The position numbers and the translations under genes were made by a program. Shown here piece by piece: positions 1 to 6,896 of a stretch of 10,915 nt of DNA. Every line of letters starts with the position of its first letter. The first letter of the stretch is position 1. The notes beneath the pieces are model-generated. The model worked only from the letters and a program-made list of their open reading frames with translations, had not been told where the DNA came from and did not search any database. The stretch is taken from the NCBI GenBank assembly GCA_045531755.1, contig JAZSEP010000067.1, positions 1-10,915 of the forward strand, in the 5' to 3' direction. This DNA is from UBA11540 sp045531755. GTDB lineage: Bacteria; Bacillota; Clostridia; Oscillospirales; Ruminococcaceae.

Positions 1-301
1 TTTTAATTCCTTTCGTTTTTAAAATTTTTAGTTTTGTGACACAAGGCAAAGGACTCGGCGCCGAAGCTTTGCATCTATGTCAATTTGCAACACCAAAAAC
101 CTCTGTAGCAGTTTTTTCGGCGTTACACTAATCAAGAAGTAAAAAAAGGTCAATTTGTAAACGCTGAAATTGAAAAAATAAGTAACGGGGACAATCCCCG
201 AAGTGTATACACAAAAAACACCTCGTACAAGCAAAAGCGGAGCAACCGCTCCGCTTTTGCAAAACCCTCGCCGTCGCCCTGCGACAAGAAAGGAGAACCC
301 T
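1..301. other. Gene-free, palindrome-rich left edge
   Basis: No gene is recognised here. An open frame on the plus strand enters from the left edge and stops at 129-131. Its last residues include QGKGLGAEALHLCQF, but I do not recognise a family and cannot tell whether it is a real gene end or a dispersed intergenic repeat. The stretch is rich in inverted repeats: GCAAAG at 46-51 against CTTTGC at 67-72 with the 10-bp palindrome TCGGCGCCGA at 55-64 inside; CGGGG at 186-190 against CCCCG at 196-200; a 13-bp hairpin at 231-260; and a small GTCGC/GCGAC hairpin at 273-285 just before the ribosome binding site of the next gene. No convincing sigma-A promoter was found for the downstream lipoprotein. 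Confidence 0.4.
231..260. repeat. Perfect 13-bp hairpin (inverted repeat)
   Basis: GCAAAAGCGGAGC at 231-243 is exactly complementary to GCTCCGCTTTTGC at 248-260, leaving a four-base AACC loop. No T-run follows on the plus strand. On the minus strand six T's occur only about ten bases after the stem. It lies about 40 bp upstream of the first lipoprotein start, so it could be a leader hairpin, a weak minus-strand terminator, or part of an intergenic repeat. Confidence 0.6.
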
Positions 302-1120
302 ATGAAAACTTTTCTGAAAACCCTACTCGCCCTCACACTCACTGTTACTTTTCTTTTGACAGGCTGTGAAACGCCCGATGTTTCGAGCGGAAGCTCTTCC
401 AACACAAACGATGCTTCAAGTAAAACTTCGTCCGAAATAATAGACCCTGCGTCTTCTGTTGTTAGCGAGGATAATTCTTCGGACTCAATAAGCTCCGCTG
501 AAGCATCTTCAGAGGCTGTAATAGAGTACAATCCAATTGAGCGTGATGTGGTAACGCTTCTGGATGTGGAAGGCGACATTGAAAAATGTACGAATGAAGA
601 AGCACGCTTGTTTGCAGATACCGAAGAAGCTTTGGACTACGTCTTTTTCTTCGCGAGCTGGGCAAACCATAAAAACTACCAAAGCACAGAAGAACTTCTG
701 CAAAACGGTGCTTTAGGGGTTTGCCGCTGGCTTGTCCCCGAACTGTTGAACACAAGAATCGAAGAAATGGACGAGCACGGAGACTTCACCCTTTCAAAAA
801 CCGAAGTAAGTAAATATGTTTACTGCTATTTCGGAGTTGAATTAGCGAACCCAAAAAAAGAAACGATACCGACTGCAGTTGAAGGCGCGCCCTTTGATAT
901 TCACGAGATTTCTCTCGTTGGAGTTGAAGGAAACGTTGCGAAATTCAAGTGTGTATTCAATAAAGGCTTTTACGACGGCGAGCCTGCTCCATTTGAAGCT
1001 TGTTATATGAATTTTGAGGTTATGAAAAGCAGAAATAATACCTTTTTGCGTCTTGTCTCAATAACCGATATGACCGGAGAATTCAAAACCGCCGAAGAAG
1101 CATTCCTGGCATTGAATTAA
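302..1120 (+). CDS. Secreted lipoprotein 1 (272 aa), unknown function
   Basis: The start at 302 is chosen because AAAGGAG lies just upstream and the residues from there form a classic lipoprotein signal: MKTFLK, a hydrophobic core, then LTGC with the lipidated cysteine at residue 22. A longer frame reaches an ATG at 203, but its first 33 codons cross the 231-260 hairpin and look non-coding. Residues 23-85 are a Ser/Thr/Glu-rich linker, expected to tether the protein to the outer face of the membrane. The remainder, about 90-272, is a mixed alpha/beta domain that I do not recognise. The leader DNA is almost identical to that of the lipoprotein at 4063, with one change in the first 39 bases. 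The stop codon overlaps that of the opposing M23 gene, and no terminator lies between them. The lipoprotein call is firm; the function is unknown. Confidence 0.9.
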   Translation: MKTFLKTLLALTLTVTFLLTGCETPDVSSGSSSNTNDASSKTSSEIIDPASSVVSEDNSSDSISSAEASSEAVIEYNPIERDVVTLLDVEGDIEKCTNEEARLFADTEEALDYVFFFASWANHKNYQSTEELLQNGALGVCRWLVPELLNTRIEEMDEHGDFTLSKTEVSKYVYCYFGVELANPKKETIPTAVEGAPFDIHEISLVGVEGNVAKFKCVFNKGFYDGEPAPFEACYMNFEVMKSRNNTFLRLVSITDMTGEFKTAEEAFLALN

Positions 1121-1542
1121 GTTAAATCAAGGTACGGCGCAGGATCAAGCACAGTGCCGGTATTATATCCGTTGCTGCTTTTTCCACCAAGAGGAAACTG
1201 CGATTCCGTTCCTCCTCTAATTTCAAAGTGAAGATGAACACCGGTAGAGTTGCCAGTGTTTCCCATATAGCCGATGAGGTCCCCTGCGTGTACGTGATCA
1301 TATAATGAAACGAGCGGAGCGGAGTTTAGATGCATATACTGGGTTCTAATACGGTCATATCCGTTGCTCAAAGGATTGATGTGGTGTATGCGAACAGTAT
1401 AACCTTCATTAGGGTTTGAAGTGGGATTTCCAATGTACGACACATATCCATCCATATATGCATAAACATCGTCGCCTGCAGTATAACTTGTCATAGGAGT
1501 AACGTCTATTCCGTCATGTTCAGAAGAGAAGTATTGACTCAA
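1117..1542 (-). CDS. M23-family peptidase domain, probably 5'-truncated
   Basis: This is a LytM/M23 zinc metallopeptidase catalytic domain, a family that cuts peptidoglycan cross-bridges outside the cell. All key residues are visible: His9 and Asp13 in EHDGID, the catalytic-type His71 in QYMHLN, and His103 and His105 in GVHLHFEIR. The protein has no signal peptide, no N-terminal wall-binding region, and lacks the usual strand with the Gly-Arg motif before the first zinc ligand. The only start is a TTG at 1542 without a visible ribosome binding site; the frame is open upstream only to a stop near 1580. It lies 44 bp after the putative anti-sigma gene on the same strand. It is therefore best read as a C-terminal remnant of a longer cell-wall hydrolase, although translation by readthrough from the upstream operon cannot be excluded. 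Confidence 0.7.
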   Translation of the reverse strand: MSQYFSSEHDGIDVTPMTSYTAGDDVYAYMDGYVSYIGNPTSNPNEGYTVRIHHINPLSNGYDRIRTQYMHLNSAPLVSLYDHVHAGDLIGYMGNTGNSTGVHLHFEIRGGTESQFPLGGKSSNGYNTGTVLDPAPYLDLT

Positions 1543-1586
1543 CTTATGACTTTTTGTAGGACAAGTAAAACTATTTTATTCCAAAA

Positions 1587-2351
1587 CTACTTGAAAATTT
1601 TTATTCCTTCTGCAACTTTTATGATTTCTTCAGGAGATTCATATCCTTTTACAGAAAGCATCGTTGACCCGTGACTCCATACTACATGTGTGCGGTTGCC
1701 TTTTACAACAAGCAAAGCCTCGCTTTCGCCTATCACAATATGTTCAACACGGTCAGCGTTTTCGGTGTCAATGTAGGCAATAGAAGAATCGTTACCTTGC
1801 AAAAAGCTAAGGATTTTATCTCCGTCGGTACAAATGATGACTGACATATCTGAACCACCGCTAGTATCACTATACTCTTCGCTGTACACATACCCTTCGG
1901 GGATATATGTTGGTGCGTATGCGCCCTCCCAAGTGTAGAGGTGTGGGTCAACAAATCCAGTAGGTTTGCCTATTCCAACGGCGGTATATCTTTCATCGTA
2001 TTCAAATATCAGATGATACAAAGCCTCTTTTACATATTCTCTTGCCTCAGCAGAAACGGCGAGCACTGAAGAAAAAGAAAGCACACAGACGAAAAAGAAT
2101 ACAGAAACGTAAACCAAGGTCTTTTTGAAAACGACAACCACAGTTTTCAAAGTCTGTTTCGACTGACTCTTTCTCATAAGTCTGTTAAAGAGTTTCATAT
2201 CAGGCTCTTGACGGTCAGCTTCGTTTTCAATTTCGTCGAGGATTTCACGGCTTTCTTTCTCACAATAAGAGTCCATAACCTTTTTGAAGACCAGGTCCTC
2301 ATATTCTTCTTGTAAACTATTTTGTGAAAGATCAAGTTTTTTCTCAGACAT
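1587..2351 (-). CDS. Putative membrane anti-sigma factor, DUF4367-like
   Basis: The 254-residue protein has a charged cytoplasmic N-terminal part (1-70), one membrane segment (about 78-100) and an outer domain that begins after about residue 105. The outer domain contains YIPEGYVYSEEY near its start and ends in GYESPEEIIKVAEGIK, the look of DUF4367/DUF4179-type domains that are commonly encoded next to sigma factors in Clostridia. The start ATG overlaps the end of the sigma factor gene by 8 bases, and its ribosome binding site AAGGAGG lies within that gene, so the two are translationally coupled. By analogy the N-terminal part would hold the sigma factor and the outer domain would sense an envelope signal. 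There is no zinc-binding HxxxCxxC anti-sigma motif, so the mechanism is inferred from context only. Confidence 0.75.
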   Translation of the reverse strand: MSEKKLDLSQNSLQEEYEDLVFKKVMDSYCEKESREILDEIENEADRQEPDMKLFNRLMRKSQSKQTLKTVVVVFKKTLVYVSVFFFVCVLSFSSVLAVSAEAREYVKEALYHLIFEYDERYTAVGIGKPTGFVDPHLYTWEGAYAPTYIPEGYVYSEEYSDTSGGSDMSVIICTDGDKILSFLQGNDSSIAYIDTENADRVEHIVIGESEALLVVKGNRTHVVWSHGSTMLSVKGYESPEEIIKVAEGIKIFK

Positions 2352-2895
2352 TTAAATCCTCCTTCATCAAAGAGTATGCCTTCCTTCTCGCACGCATTAT
2401 GTAGGTGCGCACGTTTTGCTTTGGAATTTTAAATTGGGTTGAAATCTCTTCGTCTGTTAAATCTAATATATATCTTGCTTCCAACAACAATCGGTAATGT
2501 TCCGGAAGAATTTCCAATGTTTGCTCCAGTTTATCGATAAGGTCTTTTTTTATGCATAGGTCTTCTGGCATATTTTCGGGGGCATAAAGCGATTCATCAG
2601 GATCGATGTAAAAATCTCTCTCAAAACGGATTTTTTTGGAATGGTTTATATATGCATTTCGCACGGTAGCTCCTATATATGACGGTAGCTTGTTTTTGTT
2701 AAGTTGCATTATGTAATCTACATGTTCAATAAGTCGTATTACAGTTTCCTGCAAAAGTTCCATCGCTTCGTCACTGTCATATTCTGTCAATCGTGTGGCG
2801 GTTTTTAGGATGTAACTGTAGTATTTGCAATATAACTTTTCTATGAAAATTCGCTCGGTATCGCTTTCTATAGCCGAAATTATAATAGGTAACAC
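2344..2895 (-). CDS. ECF-like RNA polymerase sigma factor
   Basis: The 183-residue product has a sigma-70 region 2 (about residues 15-90; FIEKLYCKYYSYI followed by an ELLQETVIRLI helix) and a region 4 helix-turn-helix (about 128-178; LEILPEHYRLLLEARY, then LTDEEISTQFKIPKQNVRTY). Having only regions 2 and 4 is the ECF layout. The start is the GTG at 2895, because AGGGGG sits eight bases upstream, whereas the longer frame's ATG at 2934 has no ribosome binding site and adds 13 residues unlike the family. It overlaps the next gene by 8 bases, forming a sigma/anti-sigma pair. It is divergent from lipoprotein 2, whose promoter lies in the same 190-bp gap. Its regulon is not shown by the sequence; envelope genes such as the neighbouring lipoproteins are plausible. 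Confidence 0.85.
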   Translation of the reverse strand: MLPIIISAIESDTERIFIEKLYCKYYSYILKTATRLTEYDSDEAMELLQETVIRLIEHVDYIMQLNKNKLPSYIGATVRNAYINHSKKIRFERDFYIDPDESLYAPENMPEDLCIKKDLIDKLEQTLEILPEHYRLLLEARYILDLTDEEISTQFKIPKQNVRTYIMRARRKAYSLMKEDLNV

Positions 2896-2942
2896 GTAAT
2901 CTTCCCCCTGTATTTCGGCAGAAACGCCGAACATCTATTATC

Positions 2943-2971
2943 ATTCTACTACAAAACATTATCAAATACAA
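2943..2971 (-). promoter_or_regulatory. Possible promoter of the sigma/anti-sigma pair
   Basis: On the minus strand TTGTAT (2966-2971) is followed by a 17-bp spacer and TAGAAT (2943-2948), about 50 bases before the GTG start. Both hexamers have mismatches, so this is a moderate call. A dedicated autoregulated promoter recognised by the encoded sigma factor could lie in the same gap. Confidence 0.45.
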
Positions 2972-3011
2972 GAAAAAACGAAATATCAATCCGAATGCAA
3001 GTGCTACACTA

Positions 3012-3040
3012 TTGAAAAGCAGATAAAAACAGTTTATAAT
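3012..3040 (+). promoter_or_regulatory. Sigma-A promoter of lipoprotein 2
   Basis: TTGAAA at 3012-3017, a 17-bp spacer, and a perfect TATAAT at 3035-3040 lie 45 bp upstream of the lipoprotein 2 start. This is close to the housekeeping consensus, implying that the gene does not depend on the neighbouring ECF-like sigma factor for basal expression. Confidence 0.8.
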
Positions 3041-3084
3041 AAAAACAAGAAGACATCCGCCCTATGCCTGAAAAGGAGTTACCT

Positions 3085-3714
3085 ATGAAAAACTTTCTGA
3101 AAACCCTGCTCACCCTCATACTCGTTACCGCATTTCTCCTCACGGGGTGTGGAATACCGAACAATTTGAACGAAAGCACTTTGTCAGACGAAGAAGCTCT
3201 AAGCACTCTAGAAGTTCTTCTAAACAAGAGCAATGAATTGTATGGGTACTTTATGGAAATGGCTGAATTTGGATCGCACAATATTGAGAATCTGGAAACT
3301 TTTGAAGAAGGCGATCTTGTTTATGCCGAATATGTTTTTTCTAATTTCGATAGTTATCAAAAAGAAAGACACGGAAAAAACTGGGACGAAAAACGATATG
3401 GTTTTTCTTCCATTGAGGAAATAAACGACCACATAACATCAATTTTCTTGACCGAAGAAGATGCAAACTACTCGGATACGATTACCCGCATCTTCAAAGA
3501 GAGGAACAACAAGCTTTTCTACAACACGGCAGAAGAATCGATGGCTCCCCGCCCCACTCCTGATTTCGAAACTGTAAAGATCGTCGAAAAAAAAGAAGAC
3601 AAAATAATTTTTTCGGGGAAATGCGACCCGTATGTAACCTCCCCGACAAACTTTTCGATGGTGAAAAATTCCAAGGGTGAGTGGCGTTTGACAAAAGATT
3701 TTTATCTTGAATAA
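3085..3714 (+). CDS. Secreted lipoprotein 2 (209 aa), unknown function
   Basis: Translation is placed at ATG 3085, preceded by AAAAGGAG; an in-frame ATG at 3064 lies upstream of that site. The leader MKNFLKTLL...LLTGC places the lipidated cysteine at residue 22 and copies the leader of the other two lipoproteins. The mature part (about 187 residues) has a helical N-terminal half and a C-terminal half that includes FKERNNKLFYN and ends in KGEWRLTKDFYLE. This has a faint resemblance to IseA/YoeB-type DL-endopeptidase inhibitors, which would suit the cell-wall hydrolase pieces nearby, but the similarity is from memory and weak. The stop codon directly abuts the stop codon of the opposing C39-like remnant. 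It has its own near-consensus promoter, and with no terminator downstream, transcription could continue into lipoprotein 3. Confidence 0.85.
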   Translation: MKNFLKTLLTLILVTAFLLTGCGIPNNLNESTLSDEEALSTLEVLLNKSNELYGYFMEMAEFGSHNIENLETFEEGDLVYAEYVFSNFDSYQKERHGKNWDEKRYGFSSIEEINDHITSIFLTEEDANYSDTITRIFKERNNKLFYNTAEESMAPRPTPDFETVKIVEKKEDKIIFSGKCDPYVTSPTNFSMVKNSKGEWRLTKDFYLE

Positions 3715-3957
3715 TCACTGTGCTATTCTAACATTGTCAAATGTACTCCACTTGTTTGTATAGTTCATTGTTTCCTGAAGAGTTTTATGCTCAAAATCCC
3801 ATGGATCTAAAACGTATATATCGTCATAGGTCATATTAGATGCGTTTGTTCCCGCTTTAAGTCCACATCCTACAACATAATGGGGTCCACCGTTACTTCC
3901 GTTCAAGTGAATAATAACCGGTCTCCCTGCGGTGATTTTCTTGTTCGGTTCGAGGTA
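3715..3957 (-). pseudogene. C-terminal remnant of a C39-like cysteine peptidase
   Basis: About 80 codons read as the end of a papain-like C39_2 domain: GRPVIIHLNG, then GGPHYVVGCGLK with the catalytic-type histidine, then DDIYVLDPWDF with the aspartate, ending in FDNVRIAQ. The N-terminal half with the catalytic cysteine is missing. The frame stays open to 4362, but the residues beyond about 3957 are low-complexity nonsense antisense to lipoprotein 3, so the gene is broken there. Its stop is immediately next to the lipoprotein 2 stop on the other strand. The upstream border is approximate and meets a plus-strand lipoprotein fragment. Confidence 0.65.
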
Positions 3958-4041
3958 AGCGAGCCGTGGTACGTAAACACCCCCACAATGACAAAAGAAA
4001 CCTTGAGTATGATGAAAACCATTGCAGACTCTTTTGAATAA
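3949..4041 (+). pseudogene. Possible C-terminal remnant of a fourth lipoprotein
   Basis: The plus strand reads about 30 codons with natural protein composition (EPWYVNTPTM, then LSMMKTIADSFE) and stops at 4039-4041, 21 bp before the ATG of lipoprotein 3. The ending resembles that of lipoprotein 3 (DILKTIEYID): a short amphipathic helix containing MKTI or LKTI. No start or upstream coding matches it, because the sequence before about 3945 belongs to the C39-like remnant. It is best explained as the tail of a lost lipoprotein gene in a tandem array. The evidence is compositional and short, so confidence is limited. Confidence 0.4.
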
Positions 4042-4062
4042 CCCTTCTTGAAAGGAGCCCTT

Positions 4063-5088
4063 ATGAAAACTTTTCTGAAAACCCTGCTCGCCCTCACACT
4101 CGTAGCTGCCTTTTTGCTTACGGGATGTGACACAACTGACGTTTCGGACGGAGTGTCGTCCGACGTCAGTGAGGCTACCCCTGAAATCTCCCCCGAAGAC
4201 CTTGCACTTGCCGAAAAGGCAGCTGTGGACTTTGGCGTGCTTCACAGCGCAGGCGTTTGGGAGAGTACAAAGGAAATAGGACCACACATGTTTTATAGGT
4301 GGTATATAGATTATATAGCTTCTGTCACAACCTATGAAGAACGACTGGAACGGTATAAGCACGAAAACTATGAAGTGGGCTGGTCATATCCGCAGGAGGA
4401 ATTTGAAGCATATATACAAAAGCACTTTGATGTTTCGGTAGAGCATCTTCGCAGCGATGAGTACTGTTATCACGCAGAAGACGGCATTTATAATCTCGAG
4501 TATATCGGCGCACCTAATATGAGATATGAAGTTCAACTTGTCGAGGAGTCCGTTACTGTTGACGGGGATATAATGTACATTCCAATAGAACTTTCAATGG
4601 ATGGCTTCACAGAATATAGAACACTCGTAATCCAAAAAACCGAAGACGGGTTCAAGTATTTGGAGTCAAGATTCACTACCGAAAGGGTAGATTTTTTAGG
4701 ATATTCAATGCTTGTTCCAAAGGATATGAGAGTGCAGAGCGAGACAGTTTATTACGAAGGTTGCGAGCTTATAAAAAGGCTTGAAGTTCATCCCGAACAC
4801 GCCTTTGCAGACGTGCTTTTATATGTCGAGAACGAGTACAAGCAAAGCGAATTTTTTGTTAGCGAATCCGAATATTCTTCCGATGATGTTTATTGGAGAG
4901 AGTTTACTACGAAAACTCCGCTTCCCGAAGAATCAGGTCTTTTTGAAACAGAAACCTTTTCATACTACGTAATCAAGATAGCTGGTAGAGTAGTATTGAT
5001 GCAGACTCGCCCTGTGATTTACGGTATGGGCGGAAGTCAACGGGACAAGATCGAAGATATACTGAAAACCATAGAATATATCGATTAA
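4063..5088 (+). CDS. Secreted lipoprotein 3 (341 aa), two-domain, unknown function
   Basis: ATG 4063 follows AAAGGAG; an in-frame ATG at 4048 lies upstream of this site and is not used. The leader MKTFLKTLLALTLV...LLTGC puts the lipidated cysteine at residue 22. A short acidic Ser-rich linker follows to about residue 45. The first domain (about 45-205) is helical, then beta-rich. The second (about 210-341), starting FLGYSMLVPKDM and ending in VLMQTRPVI and a final helix DILKTIEYID, has the look of a PsbP-like or DUF4367-like beta-sheet domain in which a membrane-anchored protein displays a curved sheet, but I cannot name the family. No clear promoter lies just upstream; it may be read from the lipoprotein 2 promoter. 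A strong terminator follows within 5 bp of the stop. Confidence 0.85.
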   Translation: MKTFLKTLLALTLVAAFLLTGCDTTDVSDGVSSDVSEATPEISPEDLALAEKAAVDFGVLHSAGVWESTKEIGPHMFYRWYIDYIASVTTYEERLERYKHENYEVGWSYPQEEFEAYIQKHFDVSVEHLRSDEYCYHAEDGIYNLEYIGAPNMRYEVQLVEESVTVDGDIMYIPIELSMDGFTEYRTLVIQKTEDGFKYLESRFTTERVDFLGYSMLVPKDMRVQSETVYYEGCELIKRLEVHPEHAFADVLLYVENEYKQSEFFVSESEYSSDDVYWREFTTKTPLPEESGLFETETFSYYVIKIAGRVVLMQTRPVIYGMGGSQRDKIEDILKTIEYID

Positions 5089-5092
5089 AGGC

Positions 5093-5131
5093 GACAACCG
5101 CTTGCGGAAATCCACAAGCGGTTGTCTTTTT
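5093..5131 (+). terminator. Rho-independent terminator after lipoprotein 3
   Basis: GACAACCGCTTG (5093-5104) pairs perfectly with CAAGCGGTTGTC (5115-5126) across a ten-base loop, followed by five T's at 5127-5131. It begins 4 bp after the lipoprotein 3 stop. On the minus strand it follows the ABC ATPase gene but has only a short T-run there, so termination is probably stronger for the plus strand. Confidence 0.9.
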
Positions 5132-5142
5132 ATAGGTAAAAA

Positions 5143-5937
5143 TCATGAAAGAAGAGCGCGGTCGTTAGCAAACTCCTGTCCGCTGAGCTTCGAGAACTCT
5201 GCGAGGAGCTGTTCAACTGTGAGTTTTTTCTTTTCCTCACCGCTGACGTCGAGAATGATTTTTCCGTTGTTCATCATAATAAGGCGGTTGCCGTGTGCGA
5301 TGGCGTCCTTCATATTATGCGTTACCATCAAAGCGGTAAGTCCGTTTTCCTCGATGAGCTTGTCGGTGATTTCAAGCACCTTTGCGGCAGTTTTCGGGTC
5401 AAGCGCCGCGGTATGCTCGTCGAGAAGCAGGAGCTTTGGCTTTTTCATAGCCGCCATCAAAAGCGTAATCGCCTGACGCTGACCTCCCGAAAGAAGTCCC
5501 ATCTTGGTCGAAAGTCTGTTTTCAAGTCCGAGGTCAAGCTGTGTGAGAAGCTCTTTGTATCTCTCGCGGTCCTTTGCGGTGATAGCCCAGCGCAGTCCGC
5601 GTCTTAAGCCTCTGCTGTCGGCAACCGACATATTTTCCTCAACCCACATATCAGAGGCGGTGCCCATTCTGGGGTCCTGAAAAACTCTGCCGATGTAAGC
5701 AGCACGCTTGTATTCGGGAAGCTTCGTAACGTCAACACCGTCGATGATAACCTGTCCGTCGTCAACGGGGTATGCACCTGCCACAACGTTGAGCATTGTG
5801 GATTTGCCTGCTCCGTTACCGCCGATGATGGTTACGAAATCGCCCTCTTTCAGAGTGAGAGAAAGGTCGGCAAAGACTTTTTTCTCGTTTATAGTGCCTT
5901 CGTTGAAGGTTTTAAAAACGTTTTTAATTTCAAGCAC
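5143..5937 (-). CDS. ABC importer ATPase (TrpZ-like, COG1101 type)
   Basis: The 264-residue protein is the nucleotide-binding subunit that powers the importer. It is complete: Walker A GGNGAGKST at 39-47, Q-loop Gln87, signature LSGGQRQ at 149-155, Walker B LLLLDEH at 169-175, D-loop ALD at 178-180 and switch His207 in MVTHNM. The start is a GTG at 5937 with GGGAG nine bases upstream inside the permease gene; the genes overlap by 8 bases, giving coupled translation. Family members pair with a PF02653-type permease and a PF04392 substrate-binding lipoprotein, as here. The substrate of such systems is often annotated as tryptophan or another amino acid, or left open; nothing in the sequence decides it. 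It is last in the operon, and the convergent lipoprotein terminator lies just downstream. Confidence 0.93.
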   Translation of the reverse strand: MLEIKNVFKTFNEGTINEKKVFADLSLTLKEGDFVTIIGGNGAGKSTMLNVVAGAYPVDDGQVIIDGVDVTKLPEYKRAAYIGRVFQDPRMGTASDMWVEENMSVADSRGLRRGLRWAITAKDRERYKELLTQLDLGLENRLSTKMGLLSGGQRQAITLLMAAMKKPKLLLLDEHTAALDPKTAAKVLEITDKLIEENGLTALMVTHNMKDAIAHGNRLIMMNNGKIILDVSGEEKKKLTVEQLLAEFSKLSGQEFANDRALLS

Positions 5938-6859
5938 CCTTCACCGCTCCCTTCTTTTTTGCAAAATAGGTCTTTTTAACGTACGGAACGCCAAGGAAGA
6001 TGGCAACCACCAAAGCGGAGAGCATCTTGAGAAGCTCGCTCGGCAGACCGAAGAAAACGACCGTCTGATAAACAAACCAATAGATGATAGCGCCGCAGAC
6101 CACAAAGATAAGACGGACGCTGAAGTTTGTGGTGGATTTCGAGCAAAGTGCCTCGCCGACGATAACCGCCGCAAGACCGACAACGATAGCACCGCGTCCC
6201 ATATTGATGTTAGCAGAGCCCTGTTGCTGTGCCAGAAGCGAGCCTGCAAAAGCAACGATACCGTTGGAAAGAGCAAGACCGAAAACCTTTGTGAAGTTGG
6301 TGTTTATACCTTGCGCACGGCTCATTTCGAGGTTGTTACCCGTGGAACGAAGCGAGATTCCAAGCTCCGTGCCGAAGAACCAATACAGAATTGCAATCAA
6401 AACTGCAGAAAGTAATAACAGTATGCCCAAAGTTTTGTAGATTTCCATACTCTGCGCCGAAGCCTCGGAGGAAATAATCACCTTGTCAGCGTATTTAAAT
6501 CTCGTCAAAGCAACCGAAGAACCGCCCAGAATCAAGAGGTTTACCGACCAAAGCATAAGCTGTGTCAGAATGCCTGCAAGGATAACGGGGATTCCGAGGA
6601 AGGTGTGAAGAAGTCCTGTGACAAGACCCGTCAGCATACCTGCGATGATTGCACAGATCATTGCAATCCAGATATTAACGCCCATAGTAACGAGCACGGT
6701 GCAGACTGCCGCACCGGTACAGATAGAACCGTCGACGGTCAGGTCGGCAACGTCAAGAATTTTGAACGTAATGTATAGTCCTATAGCCATAATGCCCCAG
6801 ACAAAGCCTTGAGCGGCGGCACCCGGCAGAGTACCGAGCCAATTAAAGAAGATGTCCAT
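5930..6859 (-). CDS. ABC importer permease (TrpY-like, COG4120 type)
   Basis: This 309-residue integral membrane protein has about eight to nine hydrophobic segments and belongs to the BPD_transp_2 permease family (branched-chain amino acid/ribose type). Family features include VADLTVDGSICTGAA near residues 37-50, and the cytoplasmic loop GTELGISLRSTGNNLEMSRA, which in this family contacts the ATPase. The C-terminus is Lys-rich (YFAKKKGAVKGA), as expected for a cytoplasmic end. The ATG at 6859 is preceded by AAAGGA. It overlaps the ATPase gene by 8 bases and is separated from the binding-protein gene by 90 bp that contain a perfect hairpin. The transporter assignment is firm; the substrate is not known. 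Confidence 0.92.
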   Translation of the reverse strand: MDIFFNWLGTLPGAAAQGFVWGIMAIGLYITFKILDVADLTVDGSICTGAAVCTVLVTMGVNIWIAMICAIIAGMLTGLVTGLLHTFLGIPVILAGILTQLMLWSVNLLILGGSSVALTRFKYADKVIISSEASAQSMEIYKTLGILLLLSAVLIAILYWFFGTELGISLRSTGNNLEMSRAQGINTNFTKVFGLALSNGIVAFAGSLLAQQQGSANINMGRGAIVVGLAAVIVGEALCSKSTTNFSVRLIFVVCGAIIYWFVYQTVVFFGLPSELLKMLSALVVAIFLGVPYVKKTYFAKKKGAVKGA

Positions 6860-6896
6860 TTAAACAATCCTTTCAAACTATCTTAAAACCGACATA

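Noticed and set aside
203..301. Earlier ATG start for lipoprotein 1
   Set aside because: The added 33 codons run through a perfect hairpin, lack a ribosome binding site and would destroy the lipoprotein signal peptide.
28..579. Long minus-strand frame over the left edge and lipoprotein 1
   Set aside because: It is antisense to the lipoprotein's signal peptide and Ser-rich linker; its composition is that of a complement of coding DNA, with no ribosome binding site or recognisable domain.
3958..4362. N-terminal extension of the C39-like remnant
   Set aside because: Upstream of about 3957 the residues are antisense to lipoprotein 3 and resemble no peptidase; the catalytic cysteine region is absent.
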